Below are positions 14,945-15,066 of a DNA stretch of 15,066 nucleotides, one piece after another. How positions within the stretch are numbered: position 1 is the stretch's first letter; every line of letters starts with the position of its first letter. The DNA is from JAGMES01 sp023128035 (GTDB taxonomy: Bacteria; Bacillota; Halanaerobiia; DY22613): contig DAOVRZ010000126.1 in the NCBI GenBank assembly GCA_030627905.1, positions 1-15,066 of the forward strand, written 5' to 3'. A program made the position numbers and the translations under genes. The notes below the pieces were generated by a model, which saw only the letters and a list, made by a program, of their open reading frames with translations, was not told where the DNA came from and ran no database searches.

Positions 14945-15066
14945 ATAATGAGTTTGCAGGTGATTTGTAATAATTTAACTGGGAATTGCAATGATTTCTT
15001 ATGAACATCTGAAGAAATATAAAAAACCAGAAAAATGGGTATGACAAAAAGACCTATGTGATTGAA
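14945..15066. other. Window end without a clear gene
   Basis: A 17-codon plus-strand frame (MISYEHLKKYKKPEKWV, stop) is present near 14990-15045. It is too short to judge and may be a remnant. Confidence 0.2.

Noticed and set aside
1..15066. CRISPR array or tRNA/rRNA genes
   Set aside because: No regularly spaced direct repeats and no tRNA-like T-loop/anticodon patterns or rRNA motifs were noticed on either strand.

Overview
The window is AT-rich, with Shine-Dalgarno sites close to AGGAGG, UUG/GUG starts, spike-type terminators and lipobox lipoproteins. This suggests a low-GC Firmicute, most likely an anaerobic clostridial lineage (inference; no taxonomic marker gene is present). The gene content is accessory: two related surface proteases, small hypothetical proteins, and an unusually high load of broken genes and gene fragments.

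Layout. (1) About 190-5230, all minus strand and very AT-rich: a TPR protein whose end overlaps, in another frame, a putative HExxH metallopeptidase; a tandemly duplicated membrane/PH-like gene with one in-frame stop; a zinc-ribbon protein; a multi-pass membrane protein; a short DUF6155-like protein; and a small uncertain ORF. (2) 5230-5880, non-coding, with one copy of a dispersed palindrome-containing repeat. (3) 5885-10554, plus strand and visibly more GC-rich: two paralogous clostripain-family (C11) lipoproteins flanking a small secreted protein of unknown function. The second C11 protein carries two extra InlB-type repeats before its catalytic domain. (4) 10678-11640, a gene graveyard: the left part of an IS1182-like element, then C-terminal remnants of a nitroreductase, an AraC regulator and an unidentified protein. 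(5) 11637-12893, minus strand, an intact DEDDh exonuclease with a C-terminal BRCT domain and a good sigma-A-type promoter. (6) 12975-15066, mostly non-coding: the second copy of the dispersed repeat, two strong terminators, a lipoprotein/beta-propeller pseudogene with at least four lesions, and frameshifted relics.

The coherent functional unit is the C11 cassette. Both proteases have signal peptides with a lipobox Cys, conserved His/Cys catalytic motifs and a similar C-terminal beta-sandwich-like domain, so they are probably membrane-anchored extracellular cysteine proteases. The 157-aa secreted protein between them could be a partner, but only its position suggests that. I did not find a clear new defence or mobile system. 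The most testable oddities are the TPR/metallopeptidase frame overlap, the in-frame stop in the duplicated PH-like gene, and the 52-bp palindromic repeat that recurs 7.8 kb apart on either side of the C11/exonuclease block.
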